DNA from: Fodinicurvata fenggangensis DSM 21160 | GTDB taxonomy: Bacteria; Pseudomonadota; Alphaproteobacteria; Kiloniellales; DSM-21159 | Reading direction: 5' to 3' | DNA length: 64,000 nt | Assembly: GCF_000686045.1 (NCBI RefSeq) | Contig: NZ_JMLV01000012.1 | Span: forward strand, 51,060-115,059 | Shown: positions 38,934 to 52,965 of the stretch, in pieces | How positions within the stretch are numbered: position 1 is the first letter of the stretch | How the letters are laid out: each line of letters begins with the position of its first letter | Notes under the pieces: generated by a model | Databases searched by the model: none | Seen by the model: the letters and a program-made list of their open reading frames with translations, nothing else | Told to the model about the DNA's origin: nothing | Made by a program: the position numbers and the translations under genes

Positions 38934-40718
38934 TCAGAGGTCCAGCAGCATGCGCTGCGGGTTTTCCATCTGTTCCTTCAGGCGCACCAGGAAGGTGACG
39001 GCTTCCCGCCCGTCGATGATGCGATGATCATAGGACATGGCGACATACATCATGGGGCGGATCTCCACCTTGCCATTCACGGCCATCGGCCGCTCCTGGA
39101 TCTTGTGCAGGCCCAGGATACCCGACTGCGGCATGTTGAGGATCGGCGTGGACAGCAGGGAGCCGAAGACACCGCCGTTGGTGATCGTGAAGCTGCCGCC
39201 CTGCATCTCCTCCATGGTCAGCTTGCCATCGCGCGCACGCGCGGCGACATCGCCCAGGGACTTCTCGATATCGGCGTAGGATTTGCTGTCGCAGTCCCGG
39301 ATGACTGGCACCATCAGGCCGTTGGGGGTCGAGACCGCCATGCCGATGTCGTAGAACTTGTTGTAGACGAGTTCCTCGCCTTCGATCCGGGCATTGACCG
39401 TCGGCTGCTCCTTCAGGGCCCCGACCACGGCCTTGGCAAAGAAGGACGTGAAGCCCAGCTTCACGCCGTGCTTCTTCTCGAAGGCTTCCTTGAACTCGCT
39501 GCGCACCGCCATGACCTCGCCCATGTCCACCTCGTTGAAGGTGGTCAGCATGGCGGCCGTGTTCTGGGCCTCCTTCAGGCGACGGGCGATGGTCTGACGC
39601 AGTTTCGTCATCCGCACCCGTTCTTCACGGGGGCCGCTCTCCGCAGATGCGGACTGGCTGGAGGGCTGCGCCGCGGCGGCGGGTGCCGCCTGACCGGCCG
39701 ACACCTTGGGGCGCGGCTTCAGTTGCGTCTTGCCGTCGATAACGTTCTGGACGTCTTCCTTGGTAATACGCCCCTGCGGACCGGTCCCCTGGATGCGTGC
39801 GGGATCCAGGTCATTCTCCTCGACCAGCTTGGCGACAGCCGGTGACAGACTGGCGGCGCTGGGCGAGGCGGACTCCACGAACTGCCTGAGATCATCGGCC
39901 GTGATCTTTCCGCCTTCACCGCTGCGCGGTGCAGCGCTCGGGTCCAGGTGCTGATCGTCATCCGCCTTTGCGTCGGGCTGGCTCTTGCCCGTATCCGCAG
40001 CCTTCTTGCCGCCATCGGGTTCAGCCTTTCCGCTCTGTTCTTCCTTGTCTTCAACTGGCGCGGAGTCGCCGCCAGACGCGCCGGCGGCAACCTTGCCCAG
40101 GACAGCGCCCACCTCGACGTTCGTGCCTTCCTTGGCGAGGATCTCGGACAGGCTGCCGGCCTCAGGTGCGTTGACTTCCAGGGTCACCTTGTCGGTCTCG
40201 AGTTCCACCAGCGCCTCGTCAGCCTCGACGGCCTCGCCCGGCTTCTTCAGCCAGCGCGCCACCGTCGCCTCGGAGACCGATTCCCCAAGGGTCGGAACGA
40301 CTACATCCACGCTCTTGCCGGAGGCGGCGCTGCCGGATTTGCCCTTGCCTGAAGGGGCGCTGTCGCTGGGCGCGGACGCAGCCTTTTCTTCGGCTTTCGC
40401 CTCCTGCTTAGCCGGCTGGCTGTCCTTCTTATCTTCACTGGCCTTTTCGGAACTGGCCTTGTTGGACGGGGCAGCCGCCTGGCCTTCACCGATCAGGCCC
40501 AGCACGGCGCCCACTTCGACATTCGCGCCTTCCTCGGCCTTGACCTCGCTGATCGTCCCGTCGGCTGGCGCGTTGACCTCCAGGGTCACCTTGTCGGTCT
40601 CGAGTTCCACGAGCGGCTCATCCGCACTGACACTCTCGCCCGCCTTTTTCAACCAACGGGCCACCGTGGCCTCGGTTACCGATTCCCCCAGTGTGGGCAC
40701 CTTGATTTCGGTTGCCAT
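38934..40718 (-). CDS. sucB: 2-oxoglutarate dehydrogenase E2, dihydrolipoyl succinyltransferase with two lipoyl domains
   Basis: E2 core of the 2-oxoglutarate dehydrogenase complex. The 594-residue product has two lipoyl domains with lipoyl lysines at Lys43 and Lys177 (each in [12 protein letters not shown]). They are joined by a Ala/Lys/Glu/Ser-rich linker. Next come a peripheral-subunit-binding domain ([19 protein letters not shown], about 310-345) and the acyltransferase domain ending in [16 protein letters not shown]. Most SucB proteins have one lipoyl domain, so this is longer than usual. Start at 40718 has a GAGGAAAG site. Confidence 0.95.
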   Translation of the reverse strand: MATEIKVPTLGESVTEATVARWLKKAGESVSADEPLVELETDKVTLEVNAPADGTISEVKAEEGANVEVGAVLGLIGEGQAAAPSNKASSEKASEDKKDSQPAKQEAKAEEKAASAPSDSAPSGKGKSGSAASGKSVDVVVPTLGESVSEATVARWLKKPGEAVEADEALVELETDKVTLEVNAPEAGSLSEILAKEGTNVEVGAVLGKVAAGASGGDSAPVEDKEEQSGKAEPDGGKKAADTGKSQPDAKADDDQHLDPSAAPRSGEGGKITADDLRQFVESASPSAASLSPAVAKLVEENDLDPARIQGTGPQGRITKEDVQNVIDGKTQLKPRPKVSAGQAAPAAAAQPSSQSASAESGPREERVRMTKLRQTIARRLKEAQNTAAMLTTFNEVDMGEVMAVRSEFKEAFEKKHGVKLGFTSFFAKAVVGALKEQPTVNARIEGEELVYNKFYDIGMAVSTPNGLMVPVIRDCDSKSYADIEKSLGDVAARARDGKLTMEEMQGGSFTITNGGVFGSLLSTPILNMPQSGILGLHKIQERPMAVNGKVEIRPMMYVAMSYDHRIIDGREAVTFLVRLKEQMENPQRMLLDL

Positions 40719-40791
40719 GTCTTTCCTCGTTCCACCCTTGTACGCCGGACGGGCCTGGCCACCCGGCTTTCGTGTCATCCCTCAGGCGCCG

Positions 40792-43695
<2,904 letters not shown>

Positions 43696-43762
43696 CTTGC
43701 AATTTTCCGGCGGGGGCCGGCTGGCGGACCCCGCCGCCTCTCCTTCTGATCGGGTCGCGGCC

Positions 43763-44641
43763 TTACGCGGCCTTAAGTGCCTCTAACATAGTGCGTCCCA
43801 GGTGCGCCGGCGACTCCGAGACGTGGACGCCGGCATCCTGCAGGGCCTTGATCTTGAAATCGGCGGTGTCCTTGCCGCCGGAGATCACGGCACCGGCATG
43901 CCCCATGCGACGGCCCGGTGGCGCCGTACGGCCGGCAATGAAACCGGCAGCCGGCTTCTTCCGCGGCGCATCTCTCAGGAACTCGGCCGCCTCGACCTCG
44001 GCATCGCCGCCGATCTCACCGATCATGATGATGCCTTCGGTCTCGTCATCATCCAGAAACAGCTTGATGCAGTCGACAAAATTGGTGCCGTTGACCGGGT
44101 CGCCACCAATGCCAATGCAGGTGGATTGCCCCAGGCCGGTGGCGGTGGTCTGGGCCACGGCCTCATAGGTCAGGGTGCCGGAACGCGAGACAATGCCGAT
44201 CTTGCCGCGCTTGTGGATATGCCCTGGCATGATGCCGATCTTGCAGGCATCCGGCGTGATGATGCCCGGGCAATTGGGCCCGATCAGCCGTGTATTGGAA
44301 TCGGCCAGGGCGCGCTTGACCTTCACCATGTCCAGGACGGGAATGCCCTCGGTGATGCAGACCACCAGCTCGATACCCCCGTCAATGGCTTCCAGGATCG
44401 CATCGGCCGCAAAGGGTGGCGGCACATAGATTACACTGGCATTGGCCCCGGTTTCCGAAACGGCATCGCTGACGGTGTTGAAGACCGGCAAGTCCAGGTG
44501 CTTCGAACCGCCCTTGCCCGGCGTGACACCGCCGACCATCTGCGTGCCATAGGCGATGGCCTGTTCGCTGTGGAATGTTCCCTGCGCGCCGGTGAAACCC
44601 TGGCAGATGACGCGCGTGTTCTTGTCGACGAGTACTGACAT
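43763..44641 (-). CDS. sucD: Succinyl-CoA synthetase alpha subunit
   Basis: Forms succinyl-CoA synthetase with SucC. The 292-residue product has the CoA-binding N-domain ([20 protein letters not shown]), [10 protein letters not shown], the CoA-ligase region, and the phosphohistidine loop [13 protein letters not shown]. It starts directly at the end of sucC with no gap, indicating translational coupling. Confidence 0.97.
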   Translation of the reverse strand: MSVLVDKNTRVICQGFTGAQGTFHSEQAIAYGTQMVGGVTPGKGGSKHLDLPVFNTVSDAVSETGANASVIYVPPPFAADAILEAIDGGIELVVCITEGIPVLDMVKVKRALADSNTRLIGPNCPGIITPDACKIGIMPGHIHKRGKIGIVSRSGTLTYEAVAQTTATGLGQSTCIGIGGDPVNGTNFVDCIKLFLDDDETEGIIMIGEIGGDAEVEAAEFLRDAPRKKPAAGFIAGRTAPPGRRMGHAGAVISGGKDTADFKIKALQDAGVHVSESPAHLGRTMLEALKAA

Positions 44642-45838
44642 TTATGCAGCCTCCTTTACCGCTTTCACGATCTTCTCGGCTGCGTCCGCCAGATCATCGG
44701 CCGAAACGATCGGCAGGCCCGATTCTTCCAGAATCTTCTTGCCCAATTCGACATTCGTGCCTTCCAGACGCACAACCAATGGCACATGCAGGGAAACCTC
44801 CCGCGCGGCCGCGACAACGCCCTCGGCAATGACGTCACAGCGCATGATGCCGCCGAAGATGTTGACCAGGATGCCCTCGACGTTCGGATCGGACAGAATA
44901 ATCTTGAAGGCTGCCGTCACCCGCTCCTTGGTGGCACCGCCGCCCACATCCAGGAAGTTGGCCGGCTCACCGCCGTAGAGCTTGATGATGTCCATGGTCG
45001 CCATGGCCAGGCCCGCACCATTGACCATGCAGCCGATGTTGCCGTCCAGCTTGATGTAATTCAGCTCGTGCTGGCTGGCTTCGATCTCCATGGGATCTTC
45101 TTCGTCTTCATCGCGCAGTTCGGCCACTTCCTTGTGGCGGAACAAGGCGTTGTCGTCGAAGTTCATCTTGGCATCCAGGGCCAGCACGCCGCCCTCACCG
45201 GTTACCACCAGCGGATTGATCTCCATAAGCGAGGCATCCAGCTCGGTAAAGGCCTTGTACATGGCGCCCAGGAACTTGACCGCGGCGCCGACCTGCTTGC
45301 CTTCCAGGCCCAGCGCAAAGGCGATCTTGCGGCCCTGATAGGGCATGAAGCCAATGGCCGGGTCGATCGCCTCCTTGACGATCTTCTCGGGGCTTTCAGC
45401 GGCCACTTCCTCGATCTCCATGCCGCCTTCAGTGGAGGCCACGATGGTGACACGCGAGGTGGCGCGGTCCAGCAGCATCGACAGGTAAAGCTCGCGCGCG
45501 ATGTCGCAGCCTTCCTCGATATAGAGTCGCTTGACCTGCTTGCCCTCGGGGCCGGTCTGCTTGGTGACGAGCGTAGAGCCCAGCATCTGCTGGGCGCTGT
45601 CGCGCACCTCGTCCTTGGACTTGACGACCCGGACGCCGCCCTTGCCATCCGGATCCTCCTTGAAGCGGCCGGCGCCCCGTCCGCCCGCATGGATCTGGGA
45701 TTTGACGACCCAGACGGGGCCGCCCAGTTCGTCAGCTGCCTTCTCGGCCTCCGCCGGCGTATAGGCCACCTGGCCCTTCGGCACGGCAACGCCGAACTTC
45801 GCCAGCAGGCTCTTTGCCTGATATTCGTGGATATTCAT
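44642..45838 (-). CDS. sucC: Succinyl-CoA synthetase beta subunit
   Basis: Nucleotide-binding subunit of succinyl-CoA synthetase. The 398-residue product has the ATP-grasp domain ([43 protein letters not shown]) and the C-terminal ligase domain [17 protein letters not shown]. Second gene of mdh-sucC-sucD-sucA-sucB; the gap from mdh is 175 bp. Confidence 0.97.
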   Translation of the reverse strand: MNIHEYQAKSLLAKFGVAVPKGQVAYTPAEAEKAADELGGPVWVVKSQIHAGGRGAGRFKEDPDGKGGVRVVKSKDEVRDSAQQMLGSTLVTKQTGPEGKQVKRLYIEEGCDIARELYLSMLLDRATSRVTIVASTEGGMEIEEVAAESPEKIVKEAIDPAIGFMPYQGRKIAFALGLEGKQVGAAVKFLGAMYKAFTELDASLMEINPLVVTGEGGVLALDAKMNFDDNALFRHKEVAELRDEDEEDPMEIEASQHELNYIKLDGNIGCMVNGAGLAMATMDIIKLYGGEPANFLDVGGGATKERVTAAFKIILSDPNVEGILVNIFGGIMRCDVIAEGVVAAAREVSLHVPLVVRLEGTNVELGKKILEESGLPIVSADDLADAAEKIVKAVKEAA

Positions 45839-46013
45839 GCTGGTCCGTTCGTGATGTTCGTGATCAGTCTGCGGGTGACGACATGGCGGGGCGATCCCGC
45901 CACATCCTCTTGCGCACCGGAAGCGCGCGTCACTTTATCACCCTGCCAGTAACACGCAACCGTCGCGACCGCCTTTTGCAGCGCCCGGTCAGGGTTGCCC
46001 AAGGCTGGCTGCA

Positions 46014-47018
<1,005 letters not shown>

Positions 47019-47123
47019 TCACGGGCTGTTTACGCCCTTTGCCTCCAGCGAGCAAGGGACCGGCGACTGCGGGAGCCTCCTTTCAGAACAGTCTATCAAC
47101 CTTGAGTGGCAGATCTGCCTGCT

Positions 47124-47327
47124 CTAGCTTCTCCCGCTCGTCGAGAAGCTTTGCACCGGGGCCCCATTGCGCCAACTCCGGGTCCCCTTGCAGCGAACGC
47201 AGATGCGTTCTCCTGCCCATTCACTTTCGAAAGAGACGTGGCAACGCAGGCATTGCCTGGTCTTGCCATCGGCCATATTTGGCTTGTCTCCCGACGGGCT
47301 CTCGCCCACGGGCTGGAAGAAGGTCAT
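47124..47327 (-). CDS. Small zinc-ribbon protein
   Basis: A 67-residue protein with CLRCHVSF and ICVRCKG, giving a Cx2C-x15-Cx2C knuckle (about residues 26-46), so probably a zinc ribbon. An AGGAC site lies directly before the ATG at 47327; a second in-frame ATG at 47276 begins the conserved-looking core. Partner and function unknown. Confidence 0.65.
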   Translation of the reverse strand: MTFFQPVGESPSGDKPNMADGKTRQCLRCHVSFESEWAGERICVRCKGTRSWRNGAPVQSFSTSGRS

Positions 47328-47451
47328 GTCCTGTTTTCCTTGCAGAGTCGGTTAGGCCCACAAACCTCTCTGTCCGGCAGTGATCGCACCACCGGACAGT
47401 CGGGCACGGGCAAGCGCAGAGCTTCAACTGGCGAGCATCAGCTGGCAGGTA

Positions 47452-47583
47452 TTAGCCGGCGGGCTTGGTCTCCTTGCCGGAGCCGCCACTCTTGCCTGTG
47501 CCGGCAGGAGCTTCAGCCGTCTTCGTCTCGGCTTTGTCTTCAGGTTTCGGTTTCTGTTTCGAAGAGAAATCTTTGAAGGACAT
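47452..47583 (-). CDS. Small hydrophilic protein, unknown function
   Basis: A 43-residue ORF starting MSFKDFSSKQKPKPEDKAE and continuing with Lys, Glu, Thr, Gly and Ala only: a short conserved-looking start followed by a disordered, low-complexity tail. Similar small proteins with this start are, as far as I recall, widespread in alphaproteobacteria. An AT-rich region with promoter-like boxes lies upstream (47584-47770). The opposite-strand ORF over it has no family features. Confidence 0.5.
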   Translation of the reverse strand: MSFKDFSSKQKPKPEDKAETKTAEAPAGTGKSGGSGKETKPAG

Positions 47584-47772
47584 TGAAATTTTCTTTCGTA
47601 ATTTCCGGCATCAATTCACCGGTATCAAATATATGGGGACTGCATTATTGATTCCCAGAATATAATATTTACATAGAGACTCTACGGTTATTTCCGCTTT
47701 CGGCCGTAAACACGGTATGGAACATGCAGGAAAATGACGTGGCTTCAAAGCACAAGCCCATGAAAGACCACA

Positions 47773-48828
47773 GTGATTCAAGAAGAAACCCAGGGGAAAA
47801 CTTCCCCCACCCAAGCTGAACTTCAGCGTGCCACCGCCCCTTTCCAGACGCCGACGCTCCATGAAAGCCTGGGCCAGCTAGCCACCTCTTTCGGGGGCTT
47901 CATCCTGACCTGCGCAGGCATGTATCTGCTGGCCGCGCAATCCTACTGGCTTGCCCTGCTGCCCGCCCCCCTGGCCGCACTCTTCCTTGTCCGCATCTTC
48001 ATCATACAGCACGATTGCGGCCACTACTCCTTCTTCCGCTCACGCAAGGCCAACAACGTCACGGGTTTCATTTGTGGCCTGCTGACCTTGACTCCCTACA
48101 CATCCTGGCGCCGCCAGCATGCGGGACACCATGGCATCTGGAACGACCTGGACCGCCGCCAGAGCGGAGCGGATATCTATTCCTCCTGCCTGACCACCCA
48201 GGAATACCTGGCTTTGAGCCCTCGCCAACGCTGGGTATACCGTACGGCACGCCATCCGCTGGTCGCCAATCTTCTGCTGCCGCCGCTGATCTTCCTGCTG
48301 CTGTACCGCCTGCCCTTTGACATGCCACGCAGCTGGCAGCGTGAAAGACGGGGCGTTTACCTGACGAACATTGCACTGGTCGGCCTGGTCGTGGCTCTCG
48401 GCCTGTTCCTGGGCTTCGAGCGGGTTGCCCTGGTTCAGTTGCCGGTCATGGTGCTGGCCGCGATCATTGGTGTCTGGCTGTTCTCGGTACAGCATCGCAG
48501 CGAGAACACCGAATGGTTCCGGCATGATCGATGGAGTGCGCAGGCAGCTTCACTCAGGGGCTCGACCTTTCTGAACCTGCCCGGCATCCTGCGCTGGTTC
48601 ACGGGCAACATCGGCTATCACCATGTTCACCATCTCAATCCGAGAGTCCCGAATTATCGCTTGAAGAGCTGCCACGAGGCCTTGCCGGCCTTGCAAGGCG
48701 CAGCGCAACTGAACTTCCGCGAGGCAATGCGCGCGCTCTGGTACCTGCTCTGGGATGAAAGCCGCGAGAAAATGGTGACCATCCGGCAGATGAATCGCGA
48801 ACAGCCGCAAGCCAGGGCGCCTGCATGA
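47773..48828 (+). CDS. Membrane fatty acid desaturase
   Basis: Di-iron membrane desaturase acting on acyl lipids. The 351-residue product has three histidine clusters: HDCGH (about residue 79), RRQHAGHH (about 113-120) and GYHHVHHLNP (about 284-291). These lie between hydrophobic segments at about 43-75 and 172-240. It begins at a GTG at 47773 with a weak ribosome-binding site. Its stop overlaps the next gene by 4 bp, so the pair is coupled. Confidence 0.86.
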   Translation: MIQEETQGKTSPTQAELQRATAPFQTPTLHESLGQLATSFGGFILTCAGMYLLAAQSYWLALLPAPLAALFLVRIFIIQHDCGHYSFFRSRKANNVTGFICGLLTLTPYTSWRRQHAGHHGIWNDLDRRQSGADIYSSCLTTQEYLALSPRQRWVYRTARHPLVANLLLPPLIFLLLYRLPFDMPRSWQRERRGVYLTNIALVGLVVALGLFLGFERVALVQLPVMVLAAIIGVWLFSVQHRSENTEWFRHDRWSAQAASLRGSTFLNLPGILRWFTGNIGYHHVHHLNPRVPNYRLKSCHEALPALQGAAQLNFREAMRALWYLLWDESREKMVTIRQMNREQPQARAPA

Positions 48829-49904
48829 AGCTCTTCGAGTGCCAGAACTGCAGGCAGCGCCTCTATTTCGAGAACACGAGGTGCGAACACTGCAGCATGG
48901 CACTGGGCTACATTCCCGAAGCAACGACGCTGAGCGCGCTCTCACCGTCAGACGACGGCCACTGGCAAGCCTTGGCCGCACCTGGCCAGGTCTTCCGCTT
49001 CTGCGCCAATGCCGCCCATGACGCCTGCAACTGGCTTGTCCCGCGTGGCAGCGACGAGGTCTACTGCCGCGCCTGCCGGCACAACCGGACGATACCCGAT
49101 CTCTCGGATGCGCGGAACCTGTTGCTCTGGCAAAGAATCGAAGGTGCCAAGCACCGGCTCTTCTACGGCCTGTTGCGCCTTGGGCTGCCGCTGGTGGACA
49201 GGCGCGAAGATGCCACGCATGGCCTGGCCTTCGACTTCCTGGGCCAGGCTCCCGAGCCGTTCGGGGACTCCCCCCAGGTCATGACAGGGCATGCCGAGGG
49301 CCTGATCACACTGGATATTTCGGAAGCCGACGATGCGGCCCGGGAACGCCATCGCCTGCAGATGGCAGAGCCCTATCGCACCCTGCTCGGGCATTTCCGG
49401 CACGAGATCGGACATCACTACTGGGAAAGGCTGGTGCGCAACGGTGTCTGGCACAGGGCCTTTCGCGATCTGTTCGGTGACGAGCGCCAGGACTACGCTG
49501 AAGCGCTACAGACCCACTATAATCGAGGGCCGCTGCCCAACTGGCAGGACCACTACATCAGCAGCTATGCCAGTGCCCATCCCTGGGAGGACTTCGCCGA
49601 GTGCTGGGCGCATTACCTGCATATCCTCGACACCCTGGAAACGGCTCATGCCTTCCAATTGCAGATTGCGCCCCGCACCGGCCGCGATCCCGAGCTCGCC
49701 CGGACCTTTGACATCGACCCCTACGAGGAAGCGGATTTCGACCGCATATTCGCGGCCTGGCCTGCCCTGACCTTTGCCATCAACAGTCTCAGTCACAGCA
49801 TGGGCCAACCCGACCTCTATCCCTTTGTGCTGACGCCGACTGTCATGGGCAAGCTGCGCTTCGTGCATGGCCTCGTCCAGACCAGCGCCAGGCACTCCGG
49901 CTAG
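48825..49904 (+). CDS. Putative zinc-binding metallopeptidase with N-terminal zinc ribbon
   Basis: The 359-residue product begins with a zinc ribbon (CQNCRQRLYFENTRCEHC, residues 6-23), has further paired cysteines at about 73-84, and carries the metallopeptidase-like HEIGHHYW at about residue 193. Later conserved acids lie in WEDFAECWAHYLHILDTL. This is the putative zinc-binding peptidase family (COG4307-like). Substrate unknown. Translationally coupled to the upstream desaturase. Confidence 0.8.
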   Translation: MKLFECQNCRQRLYFENTRCEHCSMALGYIPEATTLSALSPSDDGHWQALAAPGQVFRFCANAAHDACNWLVPRGSDEVYCRACRHNRTIPDLSDARNLLLWQRIEGAKHRLFYGLLRLGLPLVDRREDATHGLAFDFLGQAPEPFGDSPQVMTGHAEGLITLDISEADDAARERHRLQMAEPYRTLLGHFRHEIGHHYWERLVRNGVWHRAFRDLFGDERQDYAEALQTHYNRGPLPNWQDHYISSYASAHPWEDFAECWAHYLHILDTLETAHAFQLQIAPRTGRDPELARTFDIDPYEEADFDRIFAAWPALTFAINSLSHSMGQPDLYPFVLTPTVMGKLRFVHGLVQTSARHSG

Positions 49905-49913
49905 ATCAGAAAG

Positions 49914-50972
49914 CTATCCGCGCCGTGGCATCAGGACGGTATAATCCAGGTCCAGGACAACGGCGGGATCGGGCTTTCCGTCTTCCCCCTTGTCGGGGAA
50001 ATCAGCACAGGGCCGGTCCTTCGTTGCCAAGGTGCGCAGCCTCAAGGCCGCGAGGTCCTCACGTCCAGGTAGCTCCATCTTCTGCAGCACGTCCGACCAG
50101 GCAAAAAGCGTATGCCCCGCGAAGGTGGGCGAAACATGGCGTCCCCCATTGATGGCAGCGATCCGGAAAGCATTGCCCAGGCCATTGAAGCTGAGCGCCC
50201 GGGCCAGGGAGATGACGTGGCCGCCATAAACGATCCGCCGCCCGAAACGGTTGCTGTTGGCCGCCAGTTGGTCGAAATGCACCCGGGCGGTGTTCTGGTA
50301 CAGACGGGTTGCCATCTGGTGCTCGGCTTCCTCCAGGGTCATGGCGTCCCCGTGGTCAATGCGTTCACCAACCGCGTAGTCTTCCCAGAAATGTGAACTG
50401 CCTGCCAGCTCGGCGTCATAGCCGCTGCAATCGAGGCCTTCGGGCAGCACCAGGTCTTCCGCCGCGACCGCATCGGCCAGCTCCGGAACCTGGGTTTGCG
50501 GCGCCGGTGAGTCCGGATCGCGCTTGTTGACCAGAACCCAGCGCTTGAAGTCCAGGACCGGCTCGCCCAGCTGGTTCACCCCCGTGGTCTGGACATAGAC
50601 GATCCCGGTATTGCCCGCGGATGTCTGCTTGAGACCGATCACCTGTGAATAGGCCGTCAGGGTATCCCCGGGATAGACCGGAATACCGAAGCGGCACTCG
50701 GCATAACCGAGATTGGCCACGGCATTGAGCGAGATGTCCGGCACCGATTTGCCGAAAACCACGTGAAAGACCAGCAGGTCGTCCAGCGGCGCCTCATCCA
50801 GGCCCAGCGAAACGGCAAAATCCGCAGAGGAATTCAGGGCAAAGCGACTGCCCGTAAGCGCCATGTAGAGCGCGACATCGCCTTCCGTCACCGTGCGCGG
50901 CGTGGCATGCCGGATGTCCTGGCCAAGCGTGAAATCCTCGAAGAAATTGCCTTGAAAGGCCTTGTCACTCAC
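49914..50972 (-). CDS. mch: Mesaconyl-CoA hydratase-like MaoC family dehydratase
   Basis: Double hot-dog MaoC enzyme that hydrates mesaconyl-CoA to beta-methylmalyl-CoA in the ethylmalonyl-CoA pathway. The 352-residue product shows FFEDFTLGQDIRHATPRTVT, DDLLVFHVVFGKSVPDISL and NLGYAECRFGIPVYPGDTL, which match Mch-type proteins. A second hot-dog half follows (FWEDYAVGERIDHGDAMT). Start is a GTG at 50972 with a GGGAG site. It follows the malyl-CoA lyase/thioesterase gene by 57 bp. Confidence 0.85.
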   Translation of the reverse strand: MSDKAFQGNFFEDFTLGQDIRHATPRTVTEGDVALYMALTGSRFALNSSADFAVSLGLDEAPLDDLLVFHVVFGKSVPDISLNAVANLGYAECRFGIPVYPGDTLTAYSQVIGLKQTSAGNTGIVYVQTTGVNQLGEPVLDFKRWVLVNKRDPDSPAPQTQVPELADAVAAEDLVLPEGLDCSGYDAELAGSSHFWEDYAVGERIDHGDAMTLEEAEHQMATRLYQNTARVHFDQLAANSNRFGRRIVYGGHVISLARALSFNGLGNAFRIAAINGGRHVSPTFAGHTLFAWSDVLQKMELPGREDLAALRLRTLATKDRPCADFPDKGEDGKPDPAVVLDLDYTVLMPRRG

Positions 50973-51029
50973 GGTCTTCTCCCTGTTCTGCCTGCTGGGT
51001 TCGTCCTGCAGCCTGGTACGGCTTTGCCC

Positions 51030-51917
51030 TTAGGACGCCGCCTGATCCTCCAGTTCCTTGATGGCTTCGGCCAGGGCCACGCTCCGTTTGGCCGTTTCCA
51101 CATGCAGGTTCTCGATCAGCTTTCCATCCAGGACGACCACACCCTTGCCTTCACGCACGGCTTCGGCATGGGCCTCGATAATGCGCTTGGCCTCGGCCAC
51201 TTCGTCGGCGGAGGGTGCGAAGGCCTCATTGGCCTTGGCAATGGTCTTGGGATGGATCAGCGTCTTGCCGTCGAAGCCGAGCTCACGGCCCTGGCGGCAA
51301 TGCTCGGCAAATCCCGCGTCGTCGCTCAGGTCCAGATGCACGCCATCGACGATCGCGAGACCAGCGGCGCGGGCGGCCAGGACACAGAGCGACAGCGAGG
51401 TCAGGACCGGCAGGCGCTGATGGGTATGCTCGGCATTCAGTTCCTTCACCAGGTCCGAGGTTCCCATCACCAGACAGGTCAACCGCTTGCTGGCCTGTGC
51501 GATCTCGTCGGCATTCAGGATTCCGCGCGGAGTCTCCATCATGCACATCAGGCCGACGCTGTCCGGCGCCCCGGCCTTCAACATCAACGCCTCGGCCTTC
51601 TGGACCATGTCCGCCGATTCCACCTTGGGAAGCAGCAGGGCATCGGCCCCGCAATTCGCCAGGACCTCGATGTCCGCGCGTCCCCAATCGCTATCCAGCC
51701 CGTTGACGCGCACGATGATCTCACGACGCCCGTAGCCACCCTGCTTTACGGCCTCGGCGATGTTTGCGCGCGCCTCGTCCTTGGTATCGGGCGCCACGGC
51801 ATCCTCGAGATCCAGGATGAGGGCATCCGCCGGAAGTCCACGGCCCTTTTCAAGAGCCCGTGTGTTCGAGCCAGGCATGTAGAGGACACTGCGGCGCGGG
51901 CGGAAGGTCTCGGTCAT
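51030..51917 (-). CDS. HpcH/HpaI aldolase family CoA lyase: malyl-CoA thioesterase or beta-methylmalyl-CoA lyase
   Basis: CitE-like TIM-barrel enzyme, 295 residues. It has RSVLYMPGSNTRALEKGRG, ALILDLEDAVAPDTK (metal-binding Glu/Asp), LLPKVESADMV, METPRGILN and GKTLIHPKTI. The N-terminus resembles the (3S)-malyl-CoA thioesterase branch more than classical malyl-CoA lyase, but the two are hard to separate by eye. Next to mch, it probably serves the ethylmalonyl-CoA cycle. Confidence 0.82.
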   Translation of the reverse strand: MTETFRPRRSVLYMPGSNTRALEKGRGLPADALILDLEDAVAPDTKDEARANIAEAVKQGGYGRREIIVRVNGLDSDWGRADIEVLANCGADALLLPKVESADMVQKAEALMLKAGAPDSVGLMCMMETPRGILNADEIAQASKRLTCLVMGTSDLVKELNAEHTHQRLPVLTSLSLCVLAARAAGLAIVDGVHLDLSDDAGFAEHCRQGRELGFDGKTLIHPKTIAKANEAFAPSADEVAEAKRIIEAHAEAVREGKGVVVLDGKLIENLHVETAKRSVALAEAIKELEDQAAS

Positions 51918-52071
51918 TCTGCTCTACCTCTCTTGTCGTATGGTCTGTCGAGGCCTTCTCAGCGACCTGACCGACAGATCGTTCTTATAATCAAAGGAAT
52001 TCTTGCCGAAGCAGGGCCACTGCAGCAAGTTTGCCGGAAAGAAAAATCGTCAATCCATTGGAAAGTCCCAA

Positions 52072-52929
52072 ATGAGCATACTCTCCGTCCAGTCCCATGT
52101 CGCCTATGGTTACGTCGGAAACCGCGCCGCCGTCTTCCCGCTGCAACGCCTCGGTTTCGATGTCTGGGCCGTCAACACGGTCCAGTTCTCCAATCATACG
52201 GGATACGGCAGCTGGACCGGGGAAATCTTCACGCCCGAGCACATCTCCTCGGTCCTTTCCGGGATTTTCGAGCGCGCGCCGCTGGACTCCTGCGAAGCGG
52301 TGCTGTCGGGCTACCTGGGCGCGGCCAAGCTGGGCGAGACCATTCTGTCCACCGTGGACCGCGTTCGCGAAGCCCGACCGACGGCACTCTATACCTGTGA
52401 TCCGGTCATGGGGGATGTTGGCCGCGGCATCTTCGTGCAGCCGGAAATTCCCGACTTCATGAAACAGCGTGCTGTCCCGGCCGCGGACATTATCACGCCC
52501 AACCAGTTCGAACTGGAACTGCTGACGGGGGAAACGCCAAGCGATCTGGAGCACGCCATCGAGGCAGCTCACAAGGCCCGCACCCTGGGCCCCGAAGTGG
52601 TCGTGGTCACCTCGCTGCGCACCTCGGAGACCCCGGACGATTCCATCGAAATGCTGGCGGTGTCAGGCGAAGGTGCCTGGCGCGTGCGTACGCCCATGCT
52701 GCCACTCGAAATCCCGCCGAACGGCGCCGGTGACGCCGTCACGGCATTGTTCCTGGCGCATTTCCTGAAAACGCACTCGGCCCCCGATAGCCTGGCCGCC
52801 ATGGCGGCGGCTGTCTTCGAGATCATTTCAGCCACATTGCAGGCGGGCACGCGGGAACTGCAGCTGATTGCCGCGCAGGACCGCTTCGTGAGCCCGGACA
52901 AACGCTTCACGCCGGAAAAGGTGGGGTAG
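52072..52929 (+). CDS. pdxY: Pyridoxal kinase
   Basis: Salvage of vitamin B6 by phosphorylating pyridoxal. The 285-residue ribokinase-fold product has [20 protein letters not shown] at the N-terminus, [33 protein letters not shown] and the C-terminal anion-hole motif [11 protein letters not shown]. Start at 52072 has a GGAAAG site; upstream codons are not family-like. Divergent from the lyase gene. Confidence 0.93.
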   Translation: MSILSVQSHVAYGYVGNRAAVFPLQRLGFDVWAVNTVQFSNHTGYGSWTGEIFTPEHISSVLSGIFERAPLDSCEAVLSGYLGAAKLGETILSTVDRVREARPTALYTCDPVMGDVGRGIFVQPEIPDFMKQRAVPAADIITPNQFELELLTGETPSDLEHAIEAAHKARTLGPEVVVVTSLRTSETPDDSIEMLAVSGEGAWRVRTPMLPLEIPPNGAGDAVTALFLAHFLKTHSAPDSLAAMAAAVFEIISATLQAGTRELQLIAAQDRFVSPDKRFTPEKVG

Positions 52930-52965
52930 AATACGTCCCCGATCCTTCTCCGGTGTTGCCGCCGT

